DNA of 64,000 nucleotides from Microcebus murinus (Eukaryota; Chordata; Mammalia; Primates; Cheirogaleidae), in assembly GCF_040939455.1 (NCBI RefSeq), contig NC_134115.1:24330727-24394726 (forward strand), in the 5' to 3' direction. Every line of letters starts with the position of its first letter. The first letter of the stretch is position 1. Made by a program: the position numbers and the translations under genes. This document shows positions 45,270 to 57,404 of the stretch, one piece after another. Under the pieces are notes generated by a model. That model worked only from the letters and a program-made list of their open reading frames with translations. It made no database searches and was not told where the DNA came from.

Positions 45270-46127
45270 ATGGTGCTCCGTGACCCTCATATTAGTTTTA
45301 TAAATTTCTCTTTCATTGTTTTGTATGATGGAATTGTAATTTTTTTAAATAAAAAAGCAGCCAAAGAAATAGTCATGAAAGTAAACAGACAACCTACAGA
45401 ATGGGAGAAAATTTTTGCATCCTATGCATCCGATAAGGGACTGATAACTAGAATATACTTAGAACTCACGAAAATCAGGAAGAAAAAATCACATAACCCC
45501 ATTAAAAAGTGGGCAAAGGACTTGAACAGAAATTTTTCTAAAGAAGACAGAAGAATGGCCAACAAACATATGAAGAAATGCTCAACATCTCTAATCATCA
45601 GGGAAATGCAAATCAAAATCACAATGAGATATCACTTAACCCCAGTGAGAATGGCCTTTATCAAAAAATCTCCAAACAATAAATGCTGGCGTGGTTGCGG
45701 AGAGAGAGGAACACTCCTACACTGCTGGTGGGACTGCAAACTAGTTCAACCTTTGTGGAAAGCAATATGGAGATACCTTAAAGCGATCCAAGTGAATCTA
45801 CCATTTGATCCAGCAATCCCATTGCTGGGCATTTACCCAAATGACCCAGTGACACTCTACAAAAAAGACACCTGCACTCGAATGTTTATAGCAGCACAAT
45901 TCATAATTGCAAGGCTGTGGAAACAGCCCAAGTGCCCATCAATCCAAGAATGGATTAATAAAATGTGGTATATGTATACCATGGAGTACTATTCAGCTCT
46001 AAGAAACAATGGTGATATAGCACATCTTATATTTTCCTGGTTAGAGCTGGAACCCATACTACTAAGTGAAGTATCCCAAGAATGGAAAAACAAGCACCAG
46101 ATATATTCTCCAGCAAACTGGTATTAA
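45270..46127 (+). pseudogene. Open L1 ORF2 C-terminal fragment with a non-L1 leader
   Basis: This is the longest open frame in the window (285 codons). The first 29 or so residues (45270-45357) come from flanking unique DNA and join the L1 by chance. From about 45358 the frame is L1 ORF2. It has the '[20 protein letters not shown]' block, the '[13 protein letters not shown]' block and the C-terminal Cys/His cluster (C-x3-C-x8-H-C-x3-[19 protein letters not shown]). Then come '[14 protein letters not shown]' and the normal 'YSPANWY' end before a TAA. Endonuclease and RT are absent because the copy is 5'-truncated. It could be transcribed only from a flanking promoter. It is not a host gene. 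Confidence 0.9.
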
Positions 46128-46378
46128 CTGAGTAGCACCTAAGTGGACACATAGGTGCTACAGTAATAGGGTATTGGGGAGGTGGGAGGGGGAGGGGGGC
46201 GGGTATATACATACATAATGAGTGAGATGTGCACCATCTGGGGGATGGTCATGATGGAGACTCAGACTTTTGGGGGGGGAAATGGGCATTTATTGAAACC
46301 TTAAAATCTGTACCCCCATAATATGCCAAAATAAAAAAAAATTAAAAAAAAAAAAAACAACACCAACTTAAAAAAAAA
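45358..46378 (+). mobile_element. Young 5'-truncated L1
   Basis: About 1 kb: ORF2 C-terminus, a G-rich 3' UTR ('ggtgggagggggaggggggc'), the terminal 'ctgtacccccataatatgcc' and an A-rich tail to about 46378. The start (agccaaagaa) is abrupt. The flanks (aaaaaagcag at the 5' edge, aaaaaagcaa at 46377) hint at an A-rich target duplication that merges with the tail. The open ORF2 end and clean 3' UTR mark it as one of the youngest L1s here. Confidence 0.9.
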
Positions 46379-47015
46379 AAAGCAATCTTCAAAAAAGAGA
46401 AATATGCTTTCTGCCTAACATTCTTACTTTATGGATATAGATTAATAAAATGAGGCCCAGAGAAAATAGCACATAATAAAGAAAATACAGCCTAGAGGCA
46501 TTTAGAATCAGGATGAAGAAATTCAGATGCCTAGGGAATTTCATTGGTATGTAAGATTTATAATATAGATTCAGGTAAGTTATTAGACTTGAATGAAAAA
46601 TAAGTTGTACCTACTGCTTTATCCTCAACAAACCTTTGCTACAATATCTGACATTTCTGAAATTTGAGATTTATCTGCATTAACGACCACTCTTTGAAAA
46701 TTCAAACCCTCTGGAAGTATAATCCAGGGAATAACCATAATTATACAATTAATGTATCAGATGGTTTTCCTGTTCAACCAGAAGAGGTAAAGATAAATTT
46801 GAAGCATACAGAATGAGAATAGATAATAAGCTTAGGTTGTGCCTTATGTTGACAGGCACCAGAACATCAGGGTGTAGCAAATGTTACCAGGGCCTTTGTG
46901 TAGGTCTGGGGAAAAATTATGAATAGCAGAGGAAAAGTCAAAGATGAGATTCTTTTTCATGTTGTTCTGCTTTGGTTAGGTATTGGCCATAGTGAATTAG
47001 AGGAGTATTTCCCTG
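46379..47015. other. Single-copy-like DNA
   Basis: I recognise nothing. Confidence 0.45.
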
Positions 47016-47019
47016 GAAA

Positions 47020-47178
47020 GGGAGTTAGATACAGTTTCCTGGGCCTCACCTCCAGAGTTTGATTCTGCATATCTGAAATGGGCCACGAGATCTGCACTTT
47101 TAAAAATCTCCTAATTGATGTAGATGCTAATCTACTAATCTTCTAATTGATGCCCATGCTTTGAGTACCAGTGAATTA
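47020..47178. mobile_element. MER5A-like element, first of two
   Basis: 'ggttagatac...cctgggcctcacctccagagtttgattctgcat', then 'cacgagatctgcacttttaaaaatctcc' and 'gatgcccatgctttgagtaccagtg' follow the MER5A consensus. It includes a small internal repeat ('cctaattgatgtagatgctaatc', then 'tctaattgatgcccatgct'). Confidence 0.7.
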
Positions 47179-47202
47179 GAATATAGGCAGAAACCTCTAG
47201 AA

Positions 47203-47375
47203 TTGTTGTTTTCAAACCTGGATGCACATTAGAATCACCTGTGAAGCTTAAAACACACCCTCAGGCTGCTTCCTTAGAGATTATGATTTAATTGGTCATG
47301 ATGGGTAAAGGGAACCACTACTTTTTAAAAGTTCTCTCGCATGATTATCATGTGCACCAAGTTTAAAAGCTACTA
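47203..47375. mobile_element. MER5A-like element, second of two
   Basis: 'gttttcaaacctggatgcacattagaatcacctg', then 'tatgatttaattggtcatga' and 'gcatgattatcatgtgcaccaag' follow MER5A, including its inverted termini. It sits about 25 bp from the previous copy. Confidence 0.75.
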
Positions 47376-49185
47376 GAAAGGATAACACTAGAAGGTCAAC
47401 TTAGGCAATGTATATATCTGAGGTTTAGCTCTGTTAGAATGAGGCTAACTACAGAGTGCTCACGGAGGCCGGCAACAATACCTTGTTCCAGCTGATTATT
47501 TCTATGGGGCTAGGCAGACCCTGTGCTGGTCTTCACCGTATTTTGAAAGAGGGTAGAAATCCAACATTTTGTGAAATATCTAAACATTGACAAATGTTTC
47601 CAATAAACTTTAAAATACTTTGTGGGTAAAAGATAAAATGTTTAGGGCCAAATATAGCCTACAAGACATAGTTTATAAACTTTTGTTTCAGAGAATTTTC
47701 AGGCAAATGGTCTATTAGTTCTAATTAGTGTCCAAAGATGGTGTGGGTTTTTCATGTATAATGGCAAAGAGTACTAAAAAAGAAATCTCAGATACAACTA
47801 GGTTGAGAGAATGACCTTTTCTATAATTCTGATTGAAGGCAGTAACCCAGATAAAAGTGGCTTGAAAACTTTAAATAGCTCCCCAAATATGAAGAATTAG
47901 TATTATGATGAAACAATAAGCTCTACAATTTGAAAAGAAGCATTCTTTAAAATAAAAGGTATTGCCCCTATGATTTGGGTTCTAACAATTCTGTCTCCCC
48001 AATATAAATACAGCTTTATTAAATTAGTTCATTCAACATCGAATTTGCCTTTATATCTATCCAGAATTTTAGATTGTGCTGTTACTATAGGAACTTTTCT
48101 GTCCCACAGCTAATCAATTCATGGATAACTGTGCCTTAAAATGCTATACATTTTATAACTATAAAAATTTCATGCTGTGTGTTGTTAAAACTAAATTTGC
48201 TGTGCTATAAACTATGATAACTCAACTAAAATATTATTAAAATTAAATATGTAAAGTTTAACAGAACTCTAAACAAAACATTTTGTTTATACTGTTAGAG
48301 CATCTGTTAGTCTAACAGACCCTTCTGTGTAATTATTGATGAGGTCTATATAACAGCTCTTACCACTAAATTAACTGAATTAAAAAATACAGCAAATCTG
48401 TAATTGAAATATGTTTCAGAACTTTCACATACATGTGATGCAAAATGAATGTATCATTCAAATGTAAAGCATAAAAATGAAGATGATTCAGGAGTCATTC
48501 CATACTATAATAAATGCATTAAAAATATCTTCTTTCTATTCATCTAGTATCACATTATGATTCTACTGCTGCAGGTGAAATGAAGATTCAAGTTTTCCAA
48601 GGTGGCAGGGCTATGATATGGTTTTACATAACATTAACTTACATTTCATGCTAAGTACCTTCCTACAGATCCCTTGGACTTAATAAGAATGCTTTAACAG
48701 GGACTCTAGTTTTTCAATCAACAGTCACATGACCCTGAAGGCTTGTTAACTATACTTATTTCTACATTCCAAAAAATGTGACTTCGGGAAAAAGGAATGG
48801 TACAACTGCCAAAGATGACTCATAGAAGGGGCCAAAAAGTCAATTACCTCCAGGAGACAAGCAGGTGACACAAATGAGTGAAGCAGGCCAGAAATACATA
48901 CTCAGTTTACAGGTAGAGCAGCTCTTCAGACGCAGCTGATGGTTCTCATGAATGATTACAGGTCCTGTGATGAATAGCAGCTTGTGCAACAGAGGAATTT
49001 TCAGGTAAGATATTCTAATTTTTAAATGTTTTCAATCCATTGAAATACTTTTATGACATTGTGTACACCAAACAAAATACCTGTGTGCAACATCAACCTC
49101 TGGCATAAAGAGGCAGGGATAACAACTAAGGAAGCTGAGATAAAAATTCTTACAGTGGCTATCTTACAGAAGATACATTTTAGAG
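47376..49185. other. Single-copy-like DNA without recognised gene
   Basis: No gene, RNA or repeat recognised over 1.8 kb. This is the longest stretch in the second half without an obvious transposon. Confidence 0.45.
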
Positions 49186-49189
49186 AAAT

Positions 49190-49545
49190 ACAGTTGTCCC
49201 TTGAACAACATGAGTTTGAACTGGGCAGGTCCACTTATGGAGGATTTTTTTCAATCGAATGTGAATGGAAAGTACAGTATTCATGGGATGTGAACCCACA
49301 GACTTTCTTTTTTTTTTAAATTACTATTATTATTTTTTTTTTCATTTCAGCATATTATGGGGGTACAAATGTTAAGGTTACACATATTGCCCATGCCGTC
49401 CCCTCCCCCCTGGAGTCAGAGCTTCAAGTGTGACCATCCCCCAAACGTTGTGCATCTCACTCAGCAAGGGTTCCTCAGGGCCAACTGTGGGACTTGAGTA
49501 CACATGATTTTGGTATATGTGTATGTAGGTGGATCCTAAACTGTA
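49190..49545 (+). mobile_element. Tigger-like DNA transposon, split by L1
   Basis: The left part 'agttgtcccttgaacaacatgagtttgaactgggcaggtccacttatgg' through 'gtacagtattcatgggatgtgaaccc' and the right part 'ggttcctcagggccaactgtgggacttgagtacacatgattttggtat' belong to one old Tigger-type element. The L1 3' end at 49306-49462 splits it. Confidence 0.75.
49306..49462 (-). mobile_element. Very short L1 3' end inserted in the Tigger-like element
   Basis: A T-rich tract (complement of the A tail, about 49308-49343) is followed by 'agcatattatgggggtacaaatg' and 'ttgcccatgccgtcccc', then 'gaccatcccccaaacgttgtgcatctcactca'. This is the reversed 3' UTR of the young L1 type, about 150 bp in total. Its 3' UTR wording is the strongest strepsirrhine-type signal in the window. 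Confidence 0.9.
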
Positions 49546-49654
49546 TTATACAAATGCTTGTATGCAGAAAACAAGTTCTCCTCCCTAAGAATGTGTTAGC
49601 AAAAGATTAGTTAAATGCAAATGTGTGAGAGTTTGGGAGCTGTGATATTGAGAA

Positions 49655-49800
49655 ACTTTCCATTCATTCATTCATTTACTCATTCAGTAAATATTTATCA
49701 AGCCATGTTTTAGGTTCTGGGAATAGGTACCAATAAAAAAACAAAACAAAACAAAACAAGTCTTTGTTCCATGAAGCTTACATCCCAGGGTGTAAATAGC
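49655..49800 (-). repeat. Ancient interspersed repeat with (AAAAC)n
   Basis: 'ttcattcattcatttactcattcagtaaatatttatcaagccatgtttt', then 'ccatgaagcttacatcccaggg' match a very common ancient mammalian repeat (L2-like; family not resolved). An (AAAAC)n tract lies at 49735-49758. Orientation is uncertain. Confidence 0.5.
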
Positions 49801-50009
49801 CAAACAAATAAACATATGATATGCATTAGAATCAAACCACAATGCAGTAAGTACCAAAAATATTCAATTATGTAAATTGCAGGATTATCCGATGGCAAAG
49901 TTTATAAAAGACAATGTTATTTCATTCCTCTTCCAGTTATTTTGTAAAGAATAAACAGGTATTTTACTTATTTTAGTCTGTTTATTTCCCAAATATAGCA
50001 TAGACTAAT

Positions 50010-50200
50010 TATTAAATCACAGAGACAGAAAGAATCCCTGTTGGTTGGTTGCCAGAGCCTTGAAAAAAATTCTGGATAATGGTGATGGTTGCTCAAAAAT
50101 ATGAATATACTTAATATCATTAAGCTGTGCACTTAAAAATGGTTAAGATGGTAAATTTTTATATGTATTTTACTACAATAAAAAAATTAGAAGGAAAATA
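50010..50200 (+). mobile_element. Old L1 3' UTR fragment
   Basis: 'agagacagaaag...ttggttgccagagcc', then 'ggtgatggttgctcaaaaatatgaatatactt', 'tgtgcacttaaaaatggttaagatggtaaa' and 'ttttactacaataaaaaaat' match the 3' UTR of old L1M elements up to the A tail. Confidence 0.75.
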
Positions 50201-50221
50201 AACAGTTCAGGACCATAGTTT

Positions 50222-50268
50222 TGATTGCAGGTATAGTTTGCTGACCCCTGTTTTAGAGCATACTCTTT
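50222..50268. repeat. Possible hAT-type terminal fragment
   Basis: 'gcaggtatagtttgctgacccctgttttag' resembles the end of old hAT-type MITEs ('agtttgccgacccctg'). Only one end is present. Confidence 0.35.
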
Positions 50269-50517
50269 TGGTTTATTTCATTCTAACCCGACATTGCTTT
50301 TTAGCTATTTTACAATCTATAAATTTTAAATCACTGATAACAATGTAAAATAAGTATTTTCTATACACAGAAAGATAAATTCTGTCTAGTGGAAAATCAG
50401 TTCATTTTCTTCTCCCGACACGAAGTCATTTTCATTTGTAAATTCATTTGAATATGTCTTTACTAGGTATACATTTGTGTTTCTTTAACTTTTCCTCTGA
50501 ACTGATTATACCATCTT

Positions 50518-50561
50518 TTTTTATTTTATTTTAGCATATTATGGGGGTAAAAGTGTTAAGG
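50518..50561 (-). mobile_element. 44-bp L1 insertion with 15-bp target duplication
   Basis: The insert is only the reversed A-rich tail plus the last L1 3' UTR bases (ttttagcatattatgggg and a little more). It is flanked by tgattataccatctt (50503-50517) and tgattatatcatctt (50562-50576), 14 of 15 identical. This is an extremely 5'-truncated retrotransposition by the young L1 type. Confidence 0.9.
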
Positions 50562-50576
50562 TGATTATATCATCTT

Positions 50577-52035
50577 ACCTGAGTCCCTTCTTTAATCAGT
50601 TAAGTAAGATCTTTCTACATGTTTATTTTATAGCTGTATGAGAATTATGATTTTACCTTTTTTGGAAAATTATCCAATAACAACTTGCACATTGTTGATG
50701 CTTGCTTCATTGATGTGGAAAAAATTGTATTGTTATAAGAATTTTAAAAATCTTGTGGCTATTATAATTACTTTTCATAGATATTTGTTGAATGGACCAT
50801 TTCAGTCAAAAAGTAAAAGCTCGCATTTTTACTTTTTAAAACAATAGACTAATTATTACAAACAAAATATGTGCTGTTGTACCTGGAAGTGAAAAAGTCC
50901 CAAATGAGGAATTCTGATTCTAGTCATTCCCTGTCTTTCATAGAAGATAAGAACTTAAGTGTCCCCCTCTTAAAAGATTGGATCCTATCTTTGCATTATT
51001 TGTGTGATTGCTGATTGATATATTATAATATCAACTGTTGAAAAGTGCTCTGCGGAAAAATAGAACAGAAGAAGGAGATGGTGAATAGTGAGAGTATGGG
51101 AGAGCATTGCTGTTATAGCTTCCATGCAGGCCTTTAGGGTTGCCATGAGACAGGATCCATTTAGGTTTCCACTTACCAACAACTTTATACCTGTTGAACT
51201 TTGTATTAATAAAATGATTTAAAAAAAGAATAAAGGAGGAGAATCTTTTCAAAATTATATGGAAATACAAAGCAGGTGTTATTCAAGGATAACTATACAG
51301 TTTTTCATTTATGTTAATCTGGGTTCAAACTGCAGAGATCATTCTTCACTCAAGCTCACTGATGAAGAAGGGACTTTACTTAATGGAAATACATCACTCA
51401 GATTTCTGGAGAAGGCCAATGAAAGCAGCTTTAGGCTGAATGTGGAGGTGGGTTTCTCAAAGCTGCACCATAACAGGGGTACAAAGAGAACTGGTAATCT
51501 TGTCAGCATCAGGAAGCCACCTACTGATTAGGAAATCTCAGCCATAATTCTGGTTCCAGAGCACCAGCATCTGCTTAATCCCAATTGGCAAAGAGAGGCC
51601 TCAAGCCCTGCTCCTCTTTGCACGTAATTCATTTCGTGTTGTCTGCATTGTATATTTGATTGGTGAAACTTAGATGTAAGGAATTCTGGAAAATGTACCT
51701 TTGACTCTTCGTCTCTGTGGTACAGGAAATCACTAGAAGGAGTTTGGAATATACGCTGAATGAGCTAATCTATCTACCACACCACTTGCCCCCAAAATTA
51801 TTGACTCAGAATAGTGCTCATTTCCACTCCTCTCATTCTCCAGCTGTCCTGAAAAGCAAAGTGAATTTCTAAGGCTGAAAGTACTAGGAGTTGGAAGATG
51901 TCTAGGCTCATGTTCCACTGTCTCATGGCCTTTTCAAAAACTACACGTGTTGTTTATAGCTTAACGTTTATTAGACAAACTTTTATTATGAATAAAGGTG
52001 AAATACAAGATTTTATGGGAAAAGGCTATTTATTC
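50577..52035. other. Single-copy-like DNA
   Basis: No recognised gene or repeat. Frames such as 51259-51531 (90 codons, plus) have no recognisable family features. Confidence 0.45.
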
Positions 52036-52039
52036 CCGA

Positions 52040-55000
52040 TTGAGTTGAGTTTGTTTCTTTGTTAAACATCAGCTGATTTTATTTATTATATATGGGTCTG
52101 CCTCTGACTCTTTATACTGTTTCACTGATCTATTTTTCTATTTTTTTCACCAATACTATAATACCTTGATTATTATAGCATGATAGTAAGTCTTGAAGTT
52201 GATCAGTGTTAGTCCTCTGATTTTGTTCTTCTTTTTGGTATTTTATTGTTCATTCTGAGACTTTGCTCTGTCATATAAACTTTAGAATAAGTGTGTTGAT
52301 ATCTAAAAAACATCCAAGATCAAGATGAGGAGAACTGACGTCTTAGCCATATTGAGTCTTCCTATTCATGAACATGGACTATCTCTCCATTTACTTAGAT
52401 CTTGTTTGGTCTCTTTCATCCGAAATGGATTGTTTTCCTCATATAGATCTTGCACATATTTTGTTATATTTATAACTAAGTATTACATTTTGGGGGATTT
52501 CTGATGGGATTGTTCTATTTTATCTAAATAATCAAATTTGATAATTATCAAAACTAAATTATCTAATTTATCTAAATTATCTAATTTCTGGGCATAATCA
52601 CTCATAATATTATTTATTACCCATTTAATGTCCATATAATCAATAGTGATAATCATTCTTTCATTTCTGATAATTAGCAATCTTTATCTTCTCTCTTTTT
52701 CTGTTCCTTAGCTTTACTAAAGGTTTATTATTTTTATTGACATTTTCAGAACTCAAAATCTTTGCTTCATTGATTTTTAAATTGATTTTCTGTTTTCTAT
52801 TTCATTGATTTCTGTGCTAATCTTACTATTTAATCCTGTTTGCATTGGCCTCAAATTGCTCTTTTTTTGTAGTTTTTTAAGGTGGGAGTTTAGTTTATTG
52901 ACTTTATATTTTTCTACTTTTCTAATATATTCTTTAGATGCTATTATACAAATCTCCCTGTAAGCACTGCTTTCATTACATTCCACACATTTTGATAAGT
53001 TGTATTTTAGTTCAAAATAGTTTAAAAATTTCTCTTCAGATTTATTTTTTGATCTATGTAATATCTAGAAGTATGTTGTTTGCTGTCCAACGTTTTGGAA
53101 TTTTCCCATCATATTTCTGTTATTGATTTCTAATTTAATTCCACCATGGTGTGAGAATGTACTCTGTATGATTTCTATTGTTTTAAATTTGTTGAAGTGT
53201 GTTTTATAGTCCAAAATGTGGTTTGTCTTGGTGAATGTTCCATGTAAGACTGAGAAGAATGTATAGTATGCTGATATTGTATGAAAAAATTTTATAAATT
53301 TAAATTAGATACAGAAGATTGATGCTGTTATGATCTGCTATATCTTTACTGATTTATTGACTTCTGGATCTGTCATTCATGGATAGCCAGGTACTAAAAT
53401 ATCTGAGTACATTGCTAGATACATCTATCTCTTCCTTGTAATTATATCAGTTTTTGCCTCATGGGTTTGATGTCAATTATTAGGTGTATATACATTAAAG
53501 AGTATTATGTCTTATTCGAGAATTATTTTGTGTTGATGTAATGCTTGTTTTTATTCTTGATAATTTTCCTTGTTCTGAAGTCTGCTCTGTCTGAAGTTTT
53601 TATAGCTATACTATTAATAGTTTTCTTTTAATCTGTGTTAGCATGGTGTACATTTCTCATCCTTTTACTTTTTATGTATCTGTGTCTGTACATTTCAAGT
53701 AGCTTTCTTATAGACAACACATAGTTGTTTGTTTTTTTTAAATCCACCCTGATAGCCTCTGTCTTTTAATTGGTATATTTAGGCTATTCACATTTAAGGC
53801 AATTATTGATGTAGTTGAATTAATAACTACCATATTTGTATTTGTTTTCTGTTTGTTATTCTTTGTTTCTTTCTTTTTTAATCTTCCATTCTTTTTCTGC
53901 CTTCTCTGGTTTTCATGGGAAATTTTATATGATTTATTTTTCTCTCCCATCTTTGTATATCTATTTCACTTGTTTATAAAGAATTTTAGTGGTTTGCACT
54001 AGAGTTTCTAATATACATTTACAACTAATCCTAAATCCATTTTCAAATAACACTCTACCATTCACAGGTAGTACAGGTAATTTTTAATGGAATACTCCCA
54101 ATTTATCCCTTCTATTCATTTATCAGTCATCTAATACATTGTTGTTATTAGTTTGAAAAGTTATGTATTAGCTCAAATAATATGAAATATAAAAGTTTTT
54201 ATTTTATTTGTATTTATTCTTTTATTTGTATTTATTCTTTCTCTGATACTCTTCTTTCTTTATCTAGATCTGAGTTTCTTGCTTATATCCTTTTCTTTGT
54301 CTCTGAAGAACTTTTAACTGTTTTTAGCAAGGCAGGTCTACAGTAATAGAGTCCCCAGGTCTTCATTTGTTTGAGAATGTCTTTTTTTCTGTAACGTTTG
54401 ACAGATAATTTAATTGAACACAGAATTCTAGGTTGGTGGGTTTTTTTCTCAACGCTTTAAATATTCCACTCCATTCTCTCCTTGTTTGCATAGTTTTTGG
54501 TAAGAAGTATAATACAATCCTTGCCTTTGTCCCTCTATATGTATGGTGGTTTTTCACACTGGCTTCTTTCAAGACTTTTTCTTTGTCTTTGAATTTCTAC
54601 AGCTTGAACATACGCCTAGGTGGAGATTTTTTGCCATTATCTTGCTTCATGTTCTTTGAACTTCCTTGTTTAGTATCTCTCATTAATTTTGAATAAAAAC
54701 TTTGGCCATTATTTCTTCCAATATTTTTCTACTCCCATACATGTTTCTTCTTTTTCTGGTATTCCTATGATGTGTATGTTATAGATCTGTACTTGTCCCA
54801 CATTTTTTAGATAGTCTGTTTTTTTTTTTTTTTTCCATTCTGGTTTTCTTTTTTCTTTTTAGTTTTGGAAGTTTTCATTGACCAACCTTCAAGCTCACTG
54901 ATTATTTCACAGCCCATGTTCTGCCTACTGATTGTGCAGTCTACTGTTCAGTCTTCACTTCTGTTACAGTGTCTTGCTTGTGTCTGTAAATCACAAGCAA

Positions 55001-56235
55001 TGGTGACCAAAAAACATTTCTAGCATTTCCTTTTGGTTCTTGCTTAGAGTTTCCATCCATTTGCTTGCATCATCCATTGTTATTGTATGCTGTCATCTTT
55101 GTCCATTGGAGCTGTTAACATGTTAATCATACTTATTTTAAATTATTTATCCAATAATCCCAAAGCCTGTGTCATATCTGAGTCTAGTCTGATGCTTTCT
55201 AAGTCTGTTTAGAATTTTTTTTTTTTTTTTTTGCTTTAGCATGTCTTGCAATTTTTTGCTGAAAACTGATGAGTTTTGATAATGAGATCTGAGGTAATCA
55301 GGCTTTTTGATGTAAGATTTTTTATATTAATCTGACTAGGAGCTTTTATGTGTTTAATGTTTCTCATAGCTATAAGTGACAGAGGCTTCTGTTTTCTGTA
55401 GTTTCCTTTTTCTATTTTTTTTCTTTCCTCCTTTGTTTTCTTTGGGTTTCTTAAGAGTTTGTTTTGTCCTTCAGCCCTCTCACTTGTAATCCATGCAATT
55501 GTACTGGAGTCCTGTGGATGTGAGGCAAAATTTTGGAGAAGGCATGCATTCTATAATCTTGTGATTAAATCTAAGCTTGTTTTAGTGATTGAGTCTCTAG
55601 GCTGTGACCTTCAAATGCATTTCTTAGCTTTTCTTTCTTTTTTTTTTTTTTCCTCTTACATGAGTAGACAAATGCTAGCGGGGAATAGAGCTTCCTAATT
55701 GCCCCTCCCCCAGGTCAGATAAGGCTTTAGTCAGATAATTTCCCTTGGAAGCCAAGACTTTGTTATAGTTACTTTCCTCTGGGCTCACTTAAAAATGATT
55801 ACCTTTTTCCATTCCCTTCCTGATGCAAAAGAGATTTTTCTTTAAACTTCACCCTGAGAACCTGGTGGATTACACAGAGGTTAAAACTACAACAGTGTAG
55901 GATTCCCCCTAGGACTTCCTCTGACTCTCAGGGATTTTTATCTTTCATGCTTAGCCACTCTCAGCTTTCAGCAATTTATCACTTACCATGTAAGTGTTTC
56001 TTTTAGTGACTGACTTAGCAGCTTCTGCATCTAGTGAACAAATCTTAGCTGTGGTTCTCTGTATTTATCTATCTAGTTTGGGTTTAGCACTTTGCCTTGC
56101 ATCTGCGATTACCTGATGACTCTAAGAAAAGTCACTGATTTTCAGTTTGCTCAGTCTTTTTCTTAATATGGAGATGAAAGTGGTGACTTCCAACCTCTTT
56201 ACAGGTCACAGCAGAAACCAGGAGTCCTCCGGATT
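52040..56235 (-). mobile_element. Long old L1, reversed, reaching its 5' region
   Basis: In reverse: the post-RT ORF2 part at 52090-52480 ('ccttgattattatagcatgatagtaag', 'ccatattgagtcttcctattcatg') and central ORF2 at 52700-53650. The ORF2 start at 53738-53950 has a frame that keeps the 'ALNVNSLNIPIKRQRLSGWI' endonuclease N-terminal block. The ORF1/intergenic part is at 54000-55300 ('gcatgtcttgcaattttttgctgaaaactgatg'), with putative 5' UTR to about 56235. The stretch upstream of the RT is missing or scrambled and no full ORF survives. It directly abuts the next reversed L1. Confidence 0.65.
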
Positions 56236-57404
56236 TTTTATTTCTTATCAATGTCTTTCAAAGAGTGGAAAGTTTTAATGAAATCAAAATTGTTCATTTA
56301 AAAAAATGCATCATGCTTTTCATGTCTATTTAAAAATATTTTTGTCAGTCCCAAGGCTGCAAAGATTTTCTCTTATAATTACTCCTAGAAGTCTTATAGT
56401 TTAAAGCTTTGCATTTAGGCTTATTATACATTTAATACTAATTTTACATGATATGAGGTAGTAATTTAGATTCTTTTTTTCTTTATATCTGGGTTTATAA
56501 TTTTTCTAACACCATTTGCTGAAAGACTATATCATTTCTTCTTTGAAATGCCTTTGAAAATAATGAGTTAATTTCAGGTCTTACTATTCTGTTCCATTTA
56601 CTCATATCTCTAGATTTTGTGAATACTACACTGTCTTGATTATTATAATTCAATAGTAAGTCTTGAGTCAGGTAGTATGGTTGTAACTATCTTTTTAAAG
56701 TTCTTTTAAGTATTCCAGTTATTTTTATTTTCTATATAAATTTTTGAATTAGTATATCTGCACACACATGCACGCACATCCTGCTGGTATTTTCAATGGA
56801 ATTACATTGAATCTATAAATCAAATTGGAGATAACTGACATCTAACAATATTGACTCTGAATCCATGAAGACAGTATATCTCTTCATTTATATATCTCTC
56901 TTATTCCTTGCATCAGTGTTTTATGCTTCTCAGAGTACAGATCACACATATTTTGCTAGATTTATAACTAGGGATTTTAATAGTCCAGTGTCATTGTGAG
57001 TGGAACATATTTTTATTTGAATTTTGACTTGCTTATTGGTAGTATATGCAAAAAAGTATTCTTTATGTTAAACATGTATCTTTGTGCTAAATTCACTTAT
57101 TAGACCTAATAGTTTCTTTGTAGATTCTTTAAGGATTTGTTACACAGATAAAGAGTCATCTATAAGCAGGACCGTTATATTTCTTTCTCTTTAACATATA
57201 TGACTTTCATTTCTTCTTCTTGCCTTTTTGTATTGGATAAGTCCTCAAGTACAAAGTTCTATATGAGTGATCGGATATCTTTACTTGTTCCCTCATCTTA
57301 AGAGAAAAACATTCAATTTTTACCATTAGGTATAATGGTAGCAGACAGGCTTTTTTGTAGGTTCATGATCAGGTTGAGAAAATTCCCTCTAGTTTTATTA
57401 GATT

